The notes beneath the pieces were generated by a model, which saw only the letters and a program-made list of their open reading frames with translations, was not told where the DNA came from and did not search any database. Positions 1 to 9,936 of a DNA stretch of 64,000 nt are shown here, in pieces. Numbering within the stretch: position 1 is the first letter of the stretch; the number at the start of each line of letters is the position of its first letter. A program made the position numbers and the translations under genes. The DNA comes from Fluctibacter corallii (GTDB taxonomy: Bacteria; Pseudomonadota; Gammaproteobacteria; Enterobacterales; Alteromonadaceae), in NCBI RefSeq assembly GCF_025751585.1, contig NZ_JAOWKX010000001.1, positions 186,259 through 250,258 of the forward strand, given 5' to 3'.

Positions 1-1
1 C

Positions 2-1642
2 CTGCCCGTATTTATTGAGTGCATTGACGACGAGTATAGCCCTCGCTTTGCCATGGCCAACGATTGCAATCGCGATATTCTTCAATATTGGAGTGACGAA
101 CAACAGGAAATGCGTCTTGGATACGCGTTTAGTCATGCCCGCATTCAAAGAATACTCAATCGCCCACGTACACAGTGGAGCACTTTCTTATATGTATTCA
201 ATCACTTAAAAGACGATAAAGTGTACTTTTACTCTGCTACAAAAGAAGAACTGTTGGCTAACCCTATCATGATGACATTGTTTCTGGGATATGGCGCTCG
301 CAAAGCGAGCTGGCGCATTTTTAATATCCAATTCAGTGAAATGTCGATGGAACAAGCACACATTCCCTTGTCGATCCCCGACTCTGTTAGTCCTGCCGTA
401 AAACGGCAAAATACCCCGCCACCACCAAGACTATTGGCAAAATTGAAGCACCTTACTCACTTCGCTGTCATTACTGACATCACCGATGAGCACAGCCATT
501 CTGGCTACGAACTATTACCCATACGTAAAGAGCAAATTGGTGCATTGAAAGTATTTGGGCACCCTAAAAATCGCCCACCTAAAGAGATAAGCGCCTTTCG
601 CTTTAAGTACTTCAATCAACGTAAAGAAACACGCTATCAGCTTCGTACAAAAATTGAAATATTTGTAGATGACATACTTCTCGACGGTGTAAGTGAAGAC
701 GTTTCTGTAAAAGGATTGCGGATTGAACTTCAAAGCTTCTATCACTTGCCTGAAAATTCAGAGGTCAAAGTATCGTTTCCACAACTGCAAAAAGTGACCA
801 GTAAGTATGCGTTGAAAGACTTAGTATACGTGGTTAAAGGCATTTCACCAGAACGAAATATTTTGCATTTGCAAGCAGTCAATGATCTGGTTAATAACAC
901 CGCACAGCGTTTTTTTGATGAGCTAATCAGAAAAAATAAATCTCGCTTAGTGGCATACAAAGAGGAAGAAGATATTCCTGGCATTGGTACTGCACTTAGA
1001 AATGTCTACACCCAAAATTTGGTGCATTGCGCTTTTTTCATCCGCAAAGACGGTATCAACTTTATACCCGACGCGTTGGCCATGCAGCAAAAAAGCCCAA
1101 GGTTACAGAGCCTATTGAATTTTGATGCTGAACCAGGGTATTCGAACTTAAGTTTTCTTTATCATGTTGGTCTTGATAGTCAGGACTTCATCTCAACAAC
1201 GCTGAAAAGAATCAAACCTCATCAGCGCCCTGTGGCGCGAGACTTGTTTATTGCATTTAATCCGAGCAAAAGTGTTAGAGAAGGTGCAATCAAATGTCGC
1301 TTTGCAGAACAGTTCAATTCCCATAAAGAACGCAGAGCCTTTATTAATAGCGCGCTTAAAAACGGGCAATTTATTGGCATTCGGGTTTACCTAACACGTA
1401 CTGGGCGTCCTGACACTGAATTTCTACAGTCAGAAATTAACTATATTGGTGTGTATGCGGTACACAAAGCAAAGGTGATAGAAGAGCAACTGTGGAATAT
1501 TGTCGGTATGGGGGAGCTGATTGATATCAGTGATGACATTATGCAACGTTTTCAATTCAGTGAAGAGGAAATAAAACATAACGCAGAACCCATTCAACAC
1601 GAAATAAAAACCACGAAGATAGAGCAATTATTGCGCGCGTGA
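2..1642 (+). CDS. PilZ-domain protein (5'-truncated by the window edge)
   Basis: The frame is open from base 2 through the ATG at 53 with no stop, so the gene probably begins upstream and the visible 546 codons are its C-terminal part. A PilZ domain, which binds cyclic di-GMP, is supported by an RxxxR motif (ETRYQLRTK, near base 630) followed about 30 residues later by a D-x-S-x-x-G motif (DVSVKGLRI). The remaining several hundred residues have no domain I recognise. Proteins of this kind occur in Alteromonadales as large cytoplasmic PilZ proteins of unknown output; a role in motility or surface behaviour would be a guess. No transmembrane segment is evident. Confidence 0.75.
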   Translation: MPVFIECIDDEYSPRFAMANDCNRDILQYWSDEQQEMRLGYAFSHARIQRILNRPRTQWSTFLYVFNHLKDDKVYFYSATKEELLANPIMMTLFLGYGARKASWRIFNIQFSEMSMEQAHIPLSIPDSVSPAVKRQNTPPPPRLLAKLKHLTHFAVITDITDEHSHSGYELLPIRKEQIGALKVFGHPKNRPPKEISAFRFKYFNQRKETRYQLRTKIEIFVDDILLDGVSEDVSVKGLRIELQSFYHLPENSEVKVSFPQLQKVTSKYALKDLVYVVKGISPERNILHLQAVNDLVNNTAQRFFDELIRKNKSRLVAYKEEEDIPGIGTALRNVYTQNLVHCAFFIRKDGINFIPDALAMQQKSPRLQSLLNFDAEPGYSNLSFLYHVGLDSQDFISTTLKRIKPHQRPVARDLFIAFNPSKSVREGAIKCRFAEQFNSHKERRAFINSALKNGQFIGIRVYLTRTGRPDTEFLQSEINYIGVYAVHKAKVIEEQLWNIVGMGELIDISDDIMQRFQFSEEEIKHNAEPIQHEIKTTKIEQLLRA

Positions 1643-1696
1643 GATACGCTAGTCTGAAAGACTTCTCTAGACACTGAGCGGATAGAGGGGAATAAT

Positions 1697-2572
1697 GTGG
1701 TGTCAGCCAATAATAACGATACGACAATGAATCACTTTTTTTCTAAACCACGCAATCCACTCTTGTGTGTTGGCATGGTATTAATATTTTTCGTTTTATT
1801 TCCAGCCTATGCGGCCAAAGAAGTGACTATTGCTGTCTATGAAGATCATGAAAAGTACAAAGCTGCGTCTCGCGCTTATGGCATTTCATGGATACTATTG
1901 CAACATGCAGCAGCGCAATCTGATATTGTGTTGATTCCGCAAGCCAGTACTTGGGAAGGCGGAATTAGAAGACTTAAAGCAGGCAAAGTAGATTTACTCT
2001 TCATGGCAATCAAATCGGCAGAGCGAGAAAAGTGGGCGCATTTTTCTGCTCCTTTAGTTAGTTTAGGGTCAGCCATCTTTACCCGCCCTGATAATCCAGT
2101 AACATCAATTCCAGACATCGATATTCAAACCAGCAGTATTGGCGTAATAGAAGATTCTATTCAAGCCAACTTCGCACAACGAATCGGTTTTGAAAATATC
2201 TATTCTACTGTTGATCGACTTCAACTATATAAAATGCTGAACAGCGGCCGTCTAGACTACTTGTTCTTTAGTATTGGCATTATCGATATGCATTGCCAAT
2301 ACCATCATGAACCCGCTACGTATGATTGCCTCAAGCAAGTGGGTAACGTATATGACAGGCGAACAGTACATGTCGTTTCTGCGAAAAAGTCTAAAAAAGG
2401 TAAGCGTATACTTACATCTATCGACAGAAATTTAGAGGCGCTGGCTGTCACTCCCTTTGCCAAATCACTATTCGACGAATTTGATGCGCCAGTAGACGCT
2501 TACGACTACTGGCTAAACCAAATTAATGAGGCGAGCGACACTACGCCTGAGCAGGCAAATTTCGACAACTAA
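1697..2572 (+). CDS. Periplasmic solute-binding protein (SBP_bac_3-like)
   Basis: This is probably a secreted amino-acid-type binding protein of 291 residues. A hydrophobic segment (LLCVGMVLIFFVLFPAYA) followed by A-K-E looks like a signal peptide cut after AYA. The mature part begins with a beta strand typical of the bacterial extracellular solute-binding family 3 (VTIAVYED) and contains the two-lobe pattern (RLKAGKVDLLFMA; FSAPLVSLGSAIF). An AGAGGGG ribosome site sits 6 bases before the GTG at 1697; an in-frame ATG at 1727 is the alternative and gives a more typical signal peptide. No permease or ATPase lies beside it, so it may be an orphan sensor or binding protein. Its 3' end overlaps the convergent nhaA by 32 bases. 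Confidence 0.7.
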   Translation: MVSANNNDTTMNHFFSKPRNPLLCVGMVLIFFVLFPAYAAKEVTIAVYEDHEKYKAASRAYGISWILLQHAAAQSDIVLIPQASTWEGGIRRLKAGKVDLLFMAIKSAEREKWAHFSAPLVSLGSAIFTRPDNPVTSIPDIDIQTSSIGVIEDSIQANFAQRIGFENIYSTVDRLQLYKMLNSGRLDYLFFSIGIIDMHCQYHHEPATYDCLKQVGNVYDRRTVHVVSAKKSKKGKRILTSIDRNLEALAVTPFAKSLFDEFDAPVDAYDYWLNQINEASDTTPEQANFDN

Positions 2573-3722
2573 GTTTCAACAATATTGCCCCTGCGAATGC
2601 AGATAACAGCGACGCCACCAATACTCCCAGTTTCACATTCGCAATGTATTCAATACCTTGCGTTTCAAATGCCAGCGAACCTATAAAGAGACTCATGGTG
2701 AATCCTACACCGCATAGTAGAGACACACCGTAAAGTTGCATCCAAGTGCTGTCTTTGGGTAAACGTGATAATCCTAACTTTATCGCGATCCAGCATGCGC
2801 TAAAAATACCAATTTGCTTGCCTAAAAATAGACCAGCAATAATTCCCAACGTAACTGGATGAGCAAGAGATTCCAATGTCACACCTTCCAGTGACACGCC
2901 AGCATTGGCAAAAGCAAACACCGGCAATATGAAAAATGCGACCCACGGATGTAGATCATGCTCCATCTTAGACAAAAGCCTCTGATCGTAGCTATTTTTA
3001 ACGTTAATCGGGATAAACAAAGCGGCCAGAAACCCTGCCAAAGTAGCATGAACACCTGACTTCAATACTGCCGCCCATATAACAATCGTGACGATAATGT
3101 AAAACGATACATGTTTAACGCGCAGTCTATTAAGGGTAAACAACACAACAAAGCCCGTTGCCGCAATCATCAAAGACACGATCGATAAGTCTTGTGAATA
3201 AAACAGTGCAATGATTACGATAGCAGCGATATCATCAAAAATAGCGACTGAAAGAAGAAATAGCTTCAATGACAATGGCAATTGTTTTGAAAATAGCGCA
3301 AAAATACCTAACGCAAATGCAATATCTGTCGCGCTGGGTACCGCCCAACCAGCAATGGCCACTGGGTTATCAGCATTTAACCAAGCATAAACCAACGCAG
3401 GTACTGCGACACCAGCGACTGCGGCAATAAAAGGCAACACGATTTGTTCTTTAGAAGATAATTGCCCTTCTCGCATTTCCCGCTTTACTTCTAAGCCAAT
3501 TAAGAAGAAGAAAACAGCCATTAAACCGTCATTGATCCATAGCAGAAGGGGCTTAGCGATCTCGAACGCACCAAACCTGAAAACGACGGGAATATCCAAC
3601 GTATTCAAATACCCCAACGACCAACTACTATTCGCAATCACCATAGCCACTAAAGCGGCAAACACCAACAAGGCGCCACCAAAGCCTTCGTGTTTAACCA
3701 ATTGACTAATAAGAATTTTCAT
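2541..3722 (-). CDS. nhaA: Na+/H+ antiporter NhaA
   Basis: This inner-membrane antiporter exchanges cytoplasmic sodium for external protons. The product is rich in hydrophobic helices and carries the NhaA signatures: ATDIAFALG, AIFDDIAAI, VHATLAGF and FLGKQIG. With the ATG at 3722 the aspartates fall at residues 133, 163 and 164, the same numbers as the essential aspartates of E. coli NhaA. A GGAGG six bases upstream also supports this start over the ATG at 3734. The gene is divergent from a NhaR-type regulator across about 100 bases, so both probably share a control region. In E. coli nhaA and nhaR are in tandem instead. Confidence 0.95.
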   Translation of the reverse strand: MKILISQLVKHEGFGGALLVFAALVAMVIANSSWSLGYLNTLDIPVVFRFGAFEIAKPLLLWINDGLMAVFFFLIGLEVKREMREGQLSSKEQIVLPFIAAVAGVAVPALVYAWLNADNPVAIAGWAVPSATDIAFALGIFALFSKQLPLSLKLFLLSVAIFDDIAAIVIIALFYSQDLSIVSLMIAATGFVVLFTLNRLRVKHVSFYIIVTIVIWAAVLKSGVHATLAGFLAALFIPINVKNSYDQRLLSKMEHDLHPWVAFFILPVFAFANAGVSLEGVTLESLAHPVTLGIIAGLFLGKQIGIFSACWIAIKLGLSRLPKDSTWMQLYGVSLLCGVGFTMSLFIGSLAFETQGIEYIANVKLGVLVASLLSAFAGAILLKLSCRNLPAQA

Positions 3723-3823
3723 ATATGCCTCCAAAACTCGTTTGGCATTTATACAGAGTAAGCCTTAAACTTGATAGTCGAATATAAATTCCATACCATT
3801 CGAAAAAAACTGATAAGAAAACT

Positions 3824-4720
3824 GTGAAACAGCTCAATTACCATCATCTCAATTATTTTTATCACATTGCCCGAGAGGGAAGCATTGCCGCTGCCGCAAA
3901 GCGCCTTAACTTGACACCGCAGACCTTAAGCGGACAACTCGCCAGTTTCGAAGATTATCTGGGTATGCCGTTATTTGAGAGAAAAGGGAAGCGTTTACTG
4001 CTAAATGAGCAAGGAAAACACGCATATGATTATGCCGAAGATATATTCCGTCTCGGTGATGAATTACAGCAAACATTGTCCTCTAAACTCGCTGAACGCC
4101 AACTTCCTCTAAGTGTAGGCATAACTGATGTAATTCCCAAGCGATTCGCATTCGAGTTCCTATCGACTGCTTACCAGGAATCACAATCATTAAAATTAAT
4201 ATGCAAAGAGGGAAAACTGGATCACTTACTAGCCGAAATGTTATTTAACAAGTTAGATATCATCATTTCAGACTGTGCCATTCCGCCCGGCAGTAAACTA
4301 AAAGCTTACTCTCACCTTATCAACGACAGCGGACTCACCTTCTTTGCCAGTCACGCGCTTACAAAAAACCTCTCAGGTCCCTTTCCGGACTGTCTGGACG
4401 GCCAACCCTTGCTGCTCCCATCCGAACAATCATCTATTCGCATTAACTTGCTATCATGGATGGAAAGACATGGCATCAAACCCATTATCACCGCTGAATT
4501 TGACGACAGTGCACTCATGAAATATTTTGGTAATGCTGGTATCGGTATTTTTTGTGCGCCGACAATAGTCGAGCACGATATCCTTATTCATCATCAGGTT
4601 GACATCATTGGTCGAACCGAAGATGTACGCGAGCAGCTTTATCTAATCAGCACTGAAAGAAAAATCAAGCACCCTGCTATTGTCAAATTGCTCGCACCTT
4701 ACAACAAGCACGCGAGTTAG
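3824..4720 (+). CDS. nhaR: LysR-family transcriptional activator NhaR
   Basis: This 298-residue LysR-type regulator starts at GTG with a poor ribosome site. The N-terminal winged helix-turn-helix is clear (LNYHHLNYFYHIAREGSIAA, then LTPQTLSGQLASFEDYLG, about residues 4-50), followed by an effector-binding domain. The wording of the helix-turn-helix resembles NhaR, the sodium-responsive activator of nhaA, and the divergent position next to nhaA agrees. A regulatory site is expected in 3735-3823, but I do not see an unambiguous T-N11-A operator there. Confidence 0.88.
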   Translation: MKQLNYHHLNYFYHIAREGSIAAAAKRLNLTPQTLSGQLASFEDYLGMPLFERKGKRLLLNEQGKHAYDYAEDIFRLGDELQQTLSSKLAERQLPLSVGITDVIPKRFAFEFLSTAYQESQSLKLICKEGKLDHLLAEMLFNKLDIIISDCAIPPGSKLKAYSHLINDSGLTFFASHALTKNLSGPFPDCLDGQPLLLPSEQSSIRINLLSWMERHGIKPIITAEFDDSALMKYFGNAGIGIFCAPTIVEHDILIHHQVDIIGRTEDVREQLYLISTERKIKHPAIVKLLAPYNKHAS

Positions 4721-4810
4721 GTTTTTTTGGCGGTATCGCAACGCGCTTTTTGTGTTGGTGTCCGGTTCTGCAAAATGCCAATAGCGCTTATTCGGCAGTG
4801 TGGCGCAACA

Positions 4811-5908
4811 TTAACGAAGGTAACACAGCAAGGTATCTAAACCTGAAAATTGAATGGCCGTTTGTGCTTGGTCATTCACCACGGGCTTCGCATGATATGC
4901 CACACCTAGATTAGCAGCATGAAGCATAGGTAAATCATTCGCGCCGTCACCCATCGCCACCGTTTGCGAAGGCGTAATACCGTACTTCTTGGCCAATACT
5001 GACAATGTTTCTGCTTTAACTTGCGCATCCACAATACGCCCTTCCACTTGCCCTGTCAGTACGCCGTTATCAATCGCAAGCTTATTCGATACGGCTTCAT
5101 CCAGTCCCAATCGCTCTTTTAAATAGTCGGCAAAATACGTGAATCCACCCGAAGCGATAGCAATACGCCAACCGTGCGCCTTCAGCGTACCAATAAGCTC
5201 CTCTACCCCCGGCATTAACGGCAGTTGGTCTCGCACCGCTTTTAATATTTGCTCTGGTGCACCAGTCAAACAGGCGACACGACTGGTCAAACTATCAGCA
5301 AAATCCAATTCTCCCTGCATTGCGCGTTCTGTCACTTCAGAGACTTGCTGACCCACTCCTGCACGTTTAGCTATTTCATCAATACACTCAATGTCGATAA
5401 CTGTGCTATCCATGTCCATTAATAGCAAACCAGGCTCCGCCAGCGTTGGAAAGGCTTCGCTGATTAACGCAATTTCAACCCGTAAACGAGAAGAGATAGG
5501 CTGTAATTGGTGAGGATGGACTTCTGCATTAGGTATAAGCGCTAACTTTGCAACAAGTACACTGCCTACCTTAACAAGGGTGCAGCATTGAATCGTATTC
5601 GCTAACTCAGGTGCACAGAGTACCGCTTCAATCTTCTCAAGATTGAGCGATTGTGCGGTGACGGCTAAGTAAGCGCCTTCACGGCAATCTGGCAATGCAC
5701 TGTCATCACGACTCTCAAGAGCGACACCGTTAAGGTCGACTTCATTCTCAGCAGAAAGATGGTGTTTAAAGAGGTTGAACTTCATACCCGCATAGCTTTC
5801 AGCGAAGACTTGAAGCCATTGGCTAGACAAAAAGGTAAGGTTATCTACTGAATACTGATACACAAAACTTCCATCGCGAATACCAAAACAGTCAAAGATT
5901 GTACCCAT
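4811..5908 (-). CDS. serB: Phosphoserine phosphatase SerB
   Basis: SerB removes phosphate from phosphoserine in the last step of serine synthesis. The HAD-fold catalytic motifs are visible: DMDST (residues 165-169, nucleophile Asp), the substrate-binding ECIDEIAKRAG, ASGGF, and the metal-binding GDGANDLPML. The N-terminal 150 residues correspond to the ACT-like extension seen in longer proteobacterial SerB proteins; at 365 residues it is somewhat longer than E. coli SerB. It is divergent from a ytjB homologue, as in E. coli. Confidence 0.95.
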   Translation of the reverse strand: MGTIFDCFGIRDGSFVYQYSVDNLTFLSSQWLQVFAESYAGMKFNLFKHHLSAENEVDLNGVALESRDDSALPDCREGAYLAVTAQSLNLEKIEAVLCAPELANTIQCCTLVKVGSVLVAKLALIPNAEVHPHQLQPISSRLRVEIALISEAFPTLAEPGLLLMDMDSTVIDIECIDEIAKRAGVGQQVSEVTERAMQGELDFADSLTSRVACLTGAPEQILKAVRDQLPLMPGVEELIGTLKAHGWRIAIASGGFTYFADYLKERLGLDEAVSNKLAIDNGVLTGQVEGRIVDAQVKAETLSVLAKKYGITPSQTVAMGDGANDLPMLHAANLGVAYHAKPVVNDQAQTAIQFSGLDTLLCYLR

Positions 5909-6041
5909 AAATAGGTTCCTTTGTCAGTTAAGAATTTTAACCTAGTGATGAGCCATATTCTGAACGCCTATCGAAACATTTCGGTCAATTCGACGATAAC
6001 AAGTGCTTGGCAAACACATGCAATTCACCTATTGTTCGCAT

Positions 6042-6737
6042 ATGAATCTGGTTAAACGTAATACGTCAGTAGACACCTTTGAAGCGAATAGAACGTTCGC
6101 GTTAGCTACGAACGATAAGCAACACAGTAATTACAGCATCTACAAGCGGCTCGCCAATTTGGTGTTGGCCGTATTCACCTCTGTGATATGCATCAACTTG
6201 TGGCTTCTGAGTCAGGATACTGCGCAAAATTGGCATGATCGGCAAGCGGGTCAGTTAGGCAGAAGCCTCGTGCAATTGTCTGCACAAACACTCGCGTCTG
6301 ATGTTGCAAATATCGAACAAGACAAGATCCAAGGTACATTATCTTATCTTATCGCCGATCACCATGTGATTAGCGCAACCGTCCACGATGCAAAAGGAAA
6401 AGTAATAGCCACCACCCATCCCGCCCTATCTATGACAAAACAGTTGGCTGATTCAACGAAATTGCCTTTGGTCTTTATTGAAGAAATCATCTATGACAGT
6501 AATATTGTTGGGTATTTGCGTATACAAATTGACGAATCCACTATCATGGAATATCACGACGAGTATCAACGCCAACTTTATGAGCAAGTATTGGTACTGA
6601 TGATGCTAGCGGGCGCGATGGGCATTCTAGGTGCGCGCGCATTCTACAAATTTAGGTACCGTCACATAAAAATGCGTGCTAAGAAACGTCCAAAACATCA
6701 TCTACATCAAACAGCACAGCAAAGTTTGAAGTTGTAG
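6042..6737 (+). CDS. ytjB: YtjB/Smp (AhpA)-family membrane protein
   Basis: A membrane-anchored protein with one N-terminal transmembrane segment (LVLAVFTSVICINLWLL), a roughly 130-residue periplasmic domain and a second segment near the C terminus (LVLMMLAGAMGILGARAF), ending in a basic tail. This topology and the divergent position beside serB match YtjB/Smp of E. coli, whose biochemical role is not defined. The start is uncertain: in-frame GTG at 6003, ATG at 6018 and ATG at 6042 are all possible and none has a good ribosome site. The 3' end overlaps the convergent TatD-family gene by 59 bases. Confidence 0.75.
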   Translation: MNLVKRNTSVDTFEANRTFALATNDKQHSNYSIYKRLANLVLAVFTSVICINLWLLSQDTAQNWHDRQAGQLGRSLVQLSAQTLASDVANIEQDKIQGTLSYLIADHHVISATVHDAKGKVIATTHPALSMTKQLADSTKLPLVFIEEIIYDSNIVGYLRIQIDESTIMEYHDEYQRQLYEQVLVLMMLAGAMGILGARAFYKFRYRHIKMRAKKRPKHHLHQTAQQSLKL

Positions 6738-7458
6738 CCTTCGCGATGCTAGACGCCGTCTCGCCCTTCAACGTTGCGAGTGCCTCGGCGATATCCACCA
6801 GCTGAGTCGGATCATTTCGATGCCCTTGATGACCAAATAATGGCATATCGGGTGCATCTGTCTCTAGTAATAGCCAGTCAAGGGAAGTTGCTTGAATAGC
6901 GGCGCGCGTTTTAGCTGCGCGTTGGTAAGTAATCGTTCCTCCTACACCTAAATAAAATCCCATATCAGTGTAGGTTTTTGCTTCATGTGTGCTTCCTGAA
7001 AATGCGTGAACAACACCACCACGAGGTAATTGATACTGTTTTAGCACACGAATAATTTCGTTATGGGAACGTCGATGATGAATAATTAACGGTAAATTCG
7101 CCTGCTGCGCTATTTCTACTTGAGATTCAAATACTGCCAATTGGATATCTCGAGCGAGGGGTAATGCAAAGTCTAATCCAATTTCACCAATTCCTATGAA
7201 GCCTTGCTGAGAGTTTACCCAAGTTTTGAGTTGCGCTAACTGTTCTTGCCAGCAGTCAGCGATAAAGTGAGGATGAATGCCAACGGTGTAAAGGAGCTCA
7301 GAGTGCTGTTGGCTTAGCCTGACTTGACGTGGCCAATATTCTGGTGCCACTCCCGGTATCAAAATATGAGAAATATGGCGGGCTTTACACTGAGTCAGCA
7401 AGGTGTCGCGATCGGAATCAAAGTCAGAGAAATCAAAATGGCAATGGCTATCAATCAT
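6679..7458 (-). CDS. TatD-family metal-dependent hydrolase (YjjV-like)
   Basis: A 259-residue TIM-barrel metallohydrolase of the TatD DNase family. The metal ligands are visible: the N-terminal SHCHFDF, GEIGLDF (Glu), HHRRSHNE, HAFSGS and the C-terminal ETDAPDMP. TatD proteins act as 3'-5' exonucleases or deoxyribonucleases. The wording at the N terminus is closest to the YjjV branch rather than TatD itself, but I cannot separate the subfamilies with certainty. It lies 58 bases downstream of pdxH on the same strand and may be co-transcribed with it. Confidence 0.88.
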   Translation of the reverse strand: MIDSHCHFDFSDFDSDRDTLLTQCKARHISHILIPGVAPEYWPRQVRLSQQHSELLYTVGIHPHFIADCWQEQLAQLKTWVNSQQGFIGIGEIGLDFALPLARDIQLAVFESQVEIAQQANLPLIIHHRRSHNEIIRVLKQYQLPRGGVVHAFSGSTHEAKTYTDMGFYLGVGGTITYQRAAKTRAAIQATSLDWLLLETDAPDMPLFGHQGHRNDPTQLVDIAEALATLKGETASSIAKATTSNFAVLFDVDDVLDVS

Positions 7459-7516
7459 CTTGCTAACTTTTGACTCAACCGCGCACTTGGGGATACCCTC
7501 TCTAATGCAAGCAGCA

Positions 7517-8158
7517 TTAAGGCATTAAACGTTCTATCACCCAAGCGCCGTCCTGCTGCTTTTGGTAACTAAAACGGTTATGTAATCGGTTCGCACCGCC
7601 TTGCCAGAATTCGATCTCATGCGGGATAACACGGTATCCCCCCCAAAAGCTCGGTAGCGGAATCTGACCATCAGCAAACTTTTTCTTTACCTCTTCAAAT
7701 TTACTCATCAACAACTGACGCGTAGAAACGGGCTTACTTTGCTCAGACGCCCATGCTGCCAATTGGCTTTCCTTTGGGCGACTCATAAAATATTTAGCGA
7801 CTTCTACGGTAGACATCGGCTCAACTTTTCCACACACCTTGACTTGGCGCTCCATAAAGTGCCAAGGAAAATGCAATGAAATACGATTGTTGGCAGCCAG
7901 CTCTTGTGCTTTTCGGCTTTGCGTATTGGTATAGAAAACAAATCCATTTTGCGACACATCTTTCAATAAGACGATCCGCTGAGACGGCTGACCATCTGCA
8001 TCGACGGTAGCTATTGTCATTGCAGTCGGATCAGGAATGCCTGCATCGATGGTATCTTGGAGCCAGCGATCAAATTGCTGAATTGGATCATCAAGAAGAT
8101 CCTTTCTGTCTAGCTCTGCGAGTTGATAATCTCGACGTATATCTGCAAGCGTTTTCAT
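7517..8158 (-). CDS. pdxH: Pyridoxine/pyridoxamine 5'-phosphate oxidase PdxH
   Basis: PdxH is an FMN enzyme that makes pyridoxal 5'-phosphate. Recognisable segments are RIVLLKDVSQNGFVFYTN, SRKAQELA (FMN-binding region), FPWHFMERQVKVCG, and the C-terminal FWQGGANRLHNRF with IERLMP at the end. I place the start at ATG 8158 because AAAGGGA precedes it; an in-frame TTG at 8173 would put that ribosome site inside the gene. The result is 213 residues, close to the family's usual length. It occupies the place downstream of era where recO and pdxJ stand in E. coli. Confidence 0.95.
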   Translation of the reverse strand: MKTLADIRRDYQLAELDRKDLLDDPIQQFDRWLQDTIDAGIPDPTAMTIATVDADGQPSQRIVLLKDVSQNGFVFYTNTQSRKAQELAANNRISLHFPWHFMERQVKVCGKVEPMSTVEVAKYFMSRPKESQLAAWASEQSKPVSTRQLLMSKFEEVKKKFADGQIPLPSFWGGYRVIPHEIEFWQGGANRLHNRFSYQKQQDGAWVIERLMP

Positions 8159-8354
8159 GTCTATCCCTTTCAATCAAAATTGGTGATCAGTTATTACGAC
8201 TACGAGGCCTGTTCGCACACTAGCGCATTTAAAACCTTAAACGTAGTGTCGATTAAACTCGATCACCGTTAATCACCTATTCACACCTATCAACATAGCG
8301 CATAAACGTATGGCTTACTTTCCACCTAAAAAAGTCGAAAAGGCGGCTTGTATG

Positions 8355-9260
8355 TTACAGCTCGTGGTCGCCATACCCCATACTTCTGAGTGCGCGTTCA
8401 TCGTCAGCCCAGCCAGCTTTCACCTTCACCCAGAGCTCTAGAAATACTTTGTTATCGAACAGCGCTTCCATATCTTTGCGCGCTTCTGCACCAATGGTTT
8501 TTAAACGCTGACCGCCTTTGCCAATTACCATGCGCTTTTGGCTTTCTCGTTCCACCAGAATCAATCCGTTGATGCGATATACACCGTTGTCACCCATAAT
8601 GAATTGCTCTATTTCTACTGTAACCGAATAAGGCAATTCATCTCCGGTATAACGCATTAGCTTTTCACGAATAATTTCGGCGGCCATAAAACGGCTTGAG
8701 CGATCGGTGACATACTCTTCAGGAAAGTAAAACTCACTTTCAGGTAACGAGGCGTGCACCATTTCACGAAGCTTATCTACATTTTTCCCAATTTTCGCTG
8801 AGATAGGGAAAATATGCTCGAACTCACCTTTTTCGTTCAGCCACTGAAGGTGAGTCATTAGCTCAGTTTTATCTTTAACTTTGTCGCTTTTATTCACCAC
8901 CAACCAACAAGGAAGGTTAGCTTGCCTCACTTTATTTAGCACCAGCTCATCATCGTCTGTCCAGCGTGTGCCTTCCACCATAAATAGCACTAGGCCAACA
9001 TCCCCTAGCGAACTTGAGGCCGCGCGGTTCATGAGCCGATTAATAGCACGCTTTTCTTCATTGTGAAGTCCGGGCGTATCCACAAATACAGCTTGGTAGT
9101 TATCTTCTGTGTCAATCCCCATCACACGATGTCGGGTGGTTTGAGGTTTACGAGAGGTTATACTGACTTTCTGTCCGAGTAACTTATTGAGTAGAGTCGA
9201 TTTTCCCACGTTAGGTCGGCCAACTATGGCGACCATTCCGCAATACGTTGTATCAGTCAC
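8355..9260 (-). CDS. era: GTPase Era
   Basis: Era is an essential GTPase that binds the 3' end of 16S rRNA during small-subunit maturation. The G motifs are clear: GRPNVGKS (G1), the RKPQTTRHR switch region, DTPGLH (G3) and NKSD (G4), followed by a C-terminal KH domain ([14 protein letters not shown]). It starts at GTG, overlapping the end of rnc by 8 bases, which implies translational coupling. Usual length (301 residues). No good intrinsic terminator is visible in the 196 bases to pdxH. Confidence 0.97.
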   Translation of the reverse strand: MTDTTYCGMVAIVGRPNVGKSTLLNKLLGQKVSITSRKPQTTRHRVMGIDTEDNYQAVFVDTPGLHNEEKRAINRLMNRAASSSLGDVGLVLFMVEGTRWTDDDELVLNKVRQANLPCWLVVNKSDKVKDKTELMTHLQWLNEKGEFEHIFPISAKIGKNVDKLREMVHASLPESEFYFPEEYVTDRSSRFMAAEIIREKLMRYTGDELPYSVTVEIEQFIMGDNGVYRINGLILVERESQKRMVIGKGGQRLKTIGAEARKDMEALFDNKVFLELWVKVKAGWADDERALRSMGYGDHEL

Positions 9261-9936
9261 TGTTTAATTTCTCCAGCACTTTACGTGCGGCTTGTTGCTC
9301 GGCTTTGCGGCGAGAATTTCCTCGTCCGATCGCTGGGTTATCAAATACGGTTACACGGCATGAAACTTCGAATGTTTGGTCGTGGTCTTTGCCTGTAATA
9401 TTCACAATATCGTATTCTGGCAAAGGCAACTTTTTACCTTGTAAGTATTCCTGTAAGCGAGTTTTGTCATCTTTCAGGTGCACGTCTGGATTGAGGCTTT
9501 TTAAACGAGAATCAAACCACTTTAAAATCAACGTTTCACAGGTAACGAAATCTGACTCCAAATAAATTGCACCAATGATAGCCTCTACTGCATCAGCCAA
9601 TATAGAGCTGCGTCTGTGACCGCCACTTTTGAGTTCACCAGGGCCCAATTCCAGCAACTCGCCAAGCTCAAAATCTTTGCCCAATTCAGCCAACGTTTCA
9701 CCCTTCACCAACGAGGCACGCATACGGGTTAAACTGCCTTCTGGCTGCTTAGGAAATTGCGTAAACAATTGCTTGGCAATGACCATTCCCAATACTGCAT
9801 CACCCAAGTACTCTAAGCGCTCGTTATGCTTCTTGCTTGCACTTCGGTGCGTCAGAGCAAGCTTTAAATTGGCCGCGTTATCAAAGGTATAGCCCAGTTT
9901 TTTATAAAGCTGAACATATTTCAAACTCTCATTCAT
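9253..9936 (-). CDS. rnc: Ribonuclease III
   Basis: RNase III cuts double-stranded RNA in rRNA processing and antisense regulation. The catalytic signature [14 protein letters not shown] is present near residue 37, the second acidic cluster is [15 protein letters not shown], and a double-stranded-RNA-binding domain forms the C terminus ([19 protein letters not shown] to the lysine-rich end). The start directly abuts the lepB stop and the end overlaps era, so the lepA-lepB-rnc-era order of enterobacteria is kept. Confidence 0.97.
   Translation of the reverse strand: MNESLKYVQLYKKLGYTFDNAANLKLALTHRSASKKHNERLEYLGDAVLGMVIAKQLFTQFPKQPEGSLTRMRASLVKGETLAELGKDFELGELLELGPGELKSGGHRRSSILADAVEAIIGAIYLESDFVTCETLILKWFDSRLKSLNPDVHLKDDKTRLQEYLQGKKLPLPEYDIVNITGKDHDQTFEVSCRVTVFDNPAIGRGNSRRKAEQQAARKVLEKLNSD

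Noticed and set aside
625..1627. Antisense open frames over the PilZ gene
   Set aside because: They are shadows in other frames without ribosome sites, and the plus-strand protein has a recognisable domain.
4741..4800. A sigma-54-like promoter (TGG...TGCA) between nhaR and serB
   Set aside because: The GG and GC doublets are separated by 11 rather than 10 bases and no gene lies suitably downstream.
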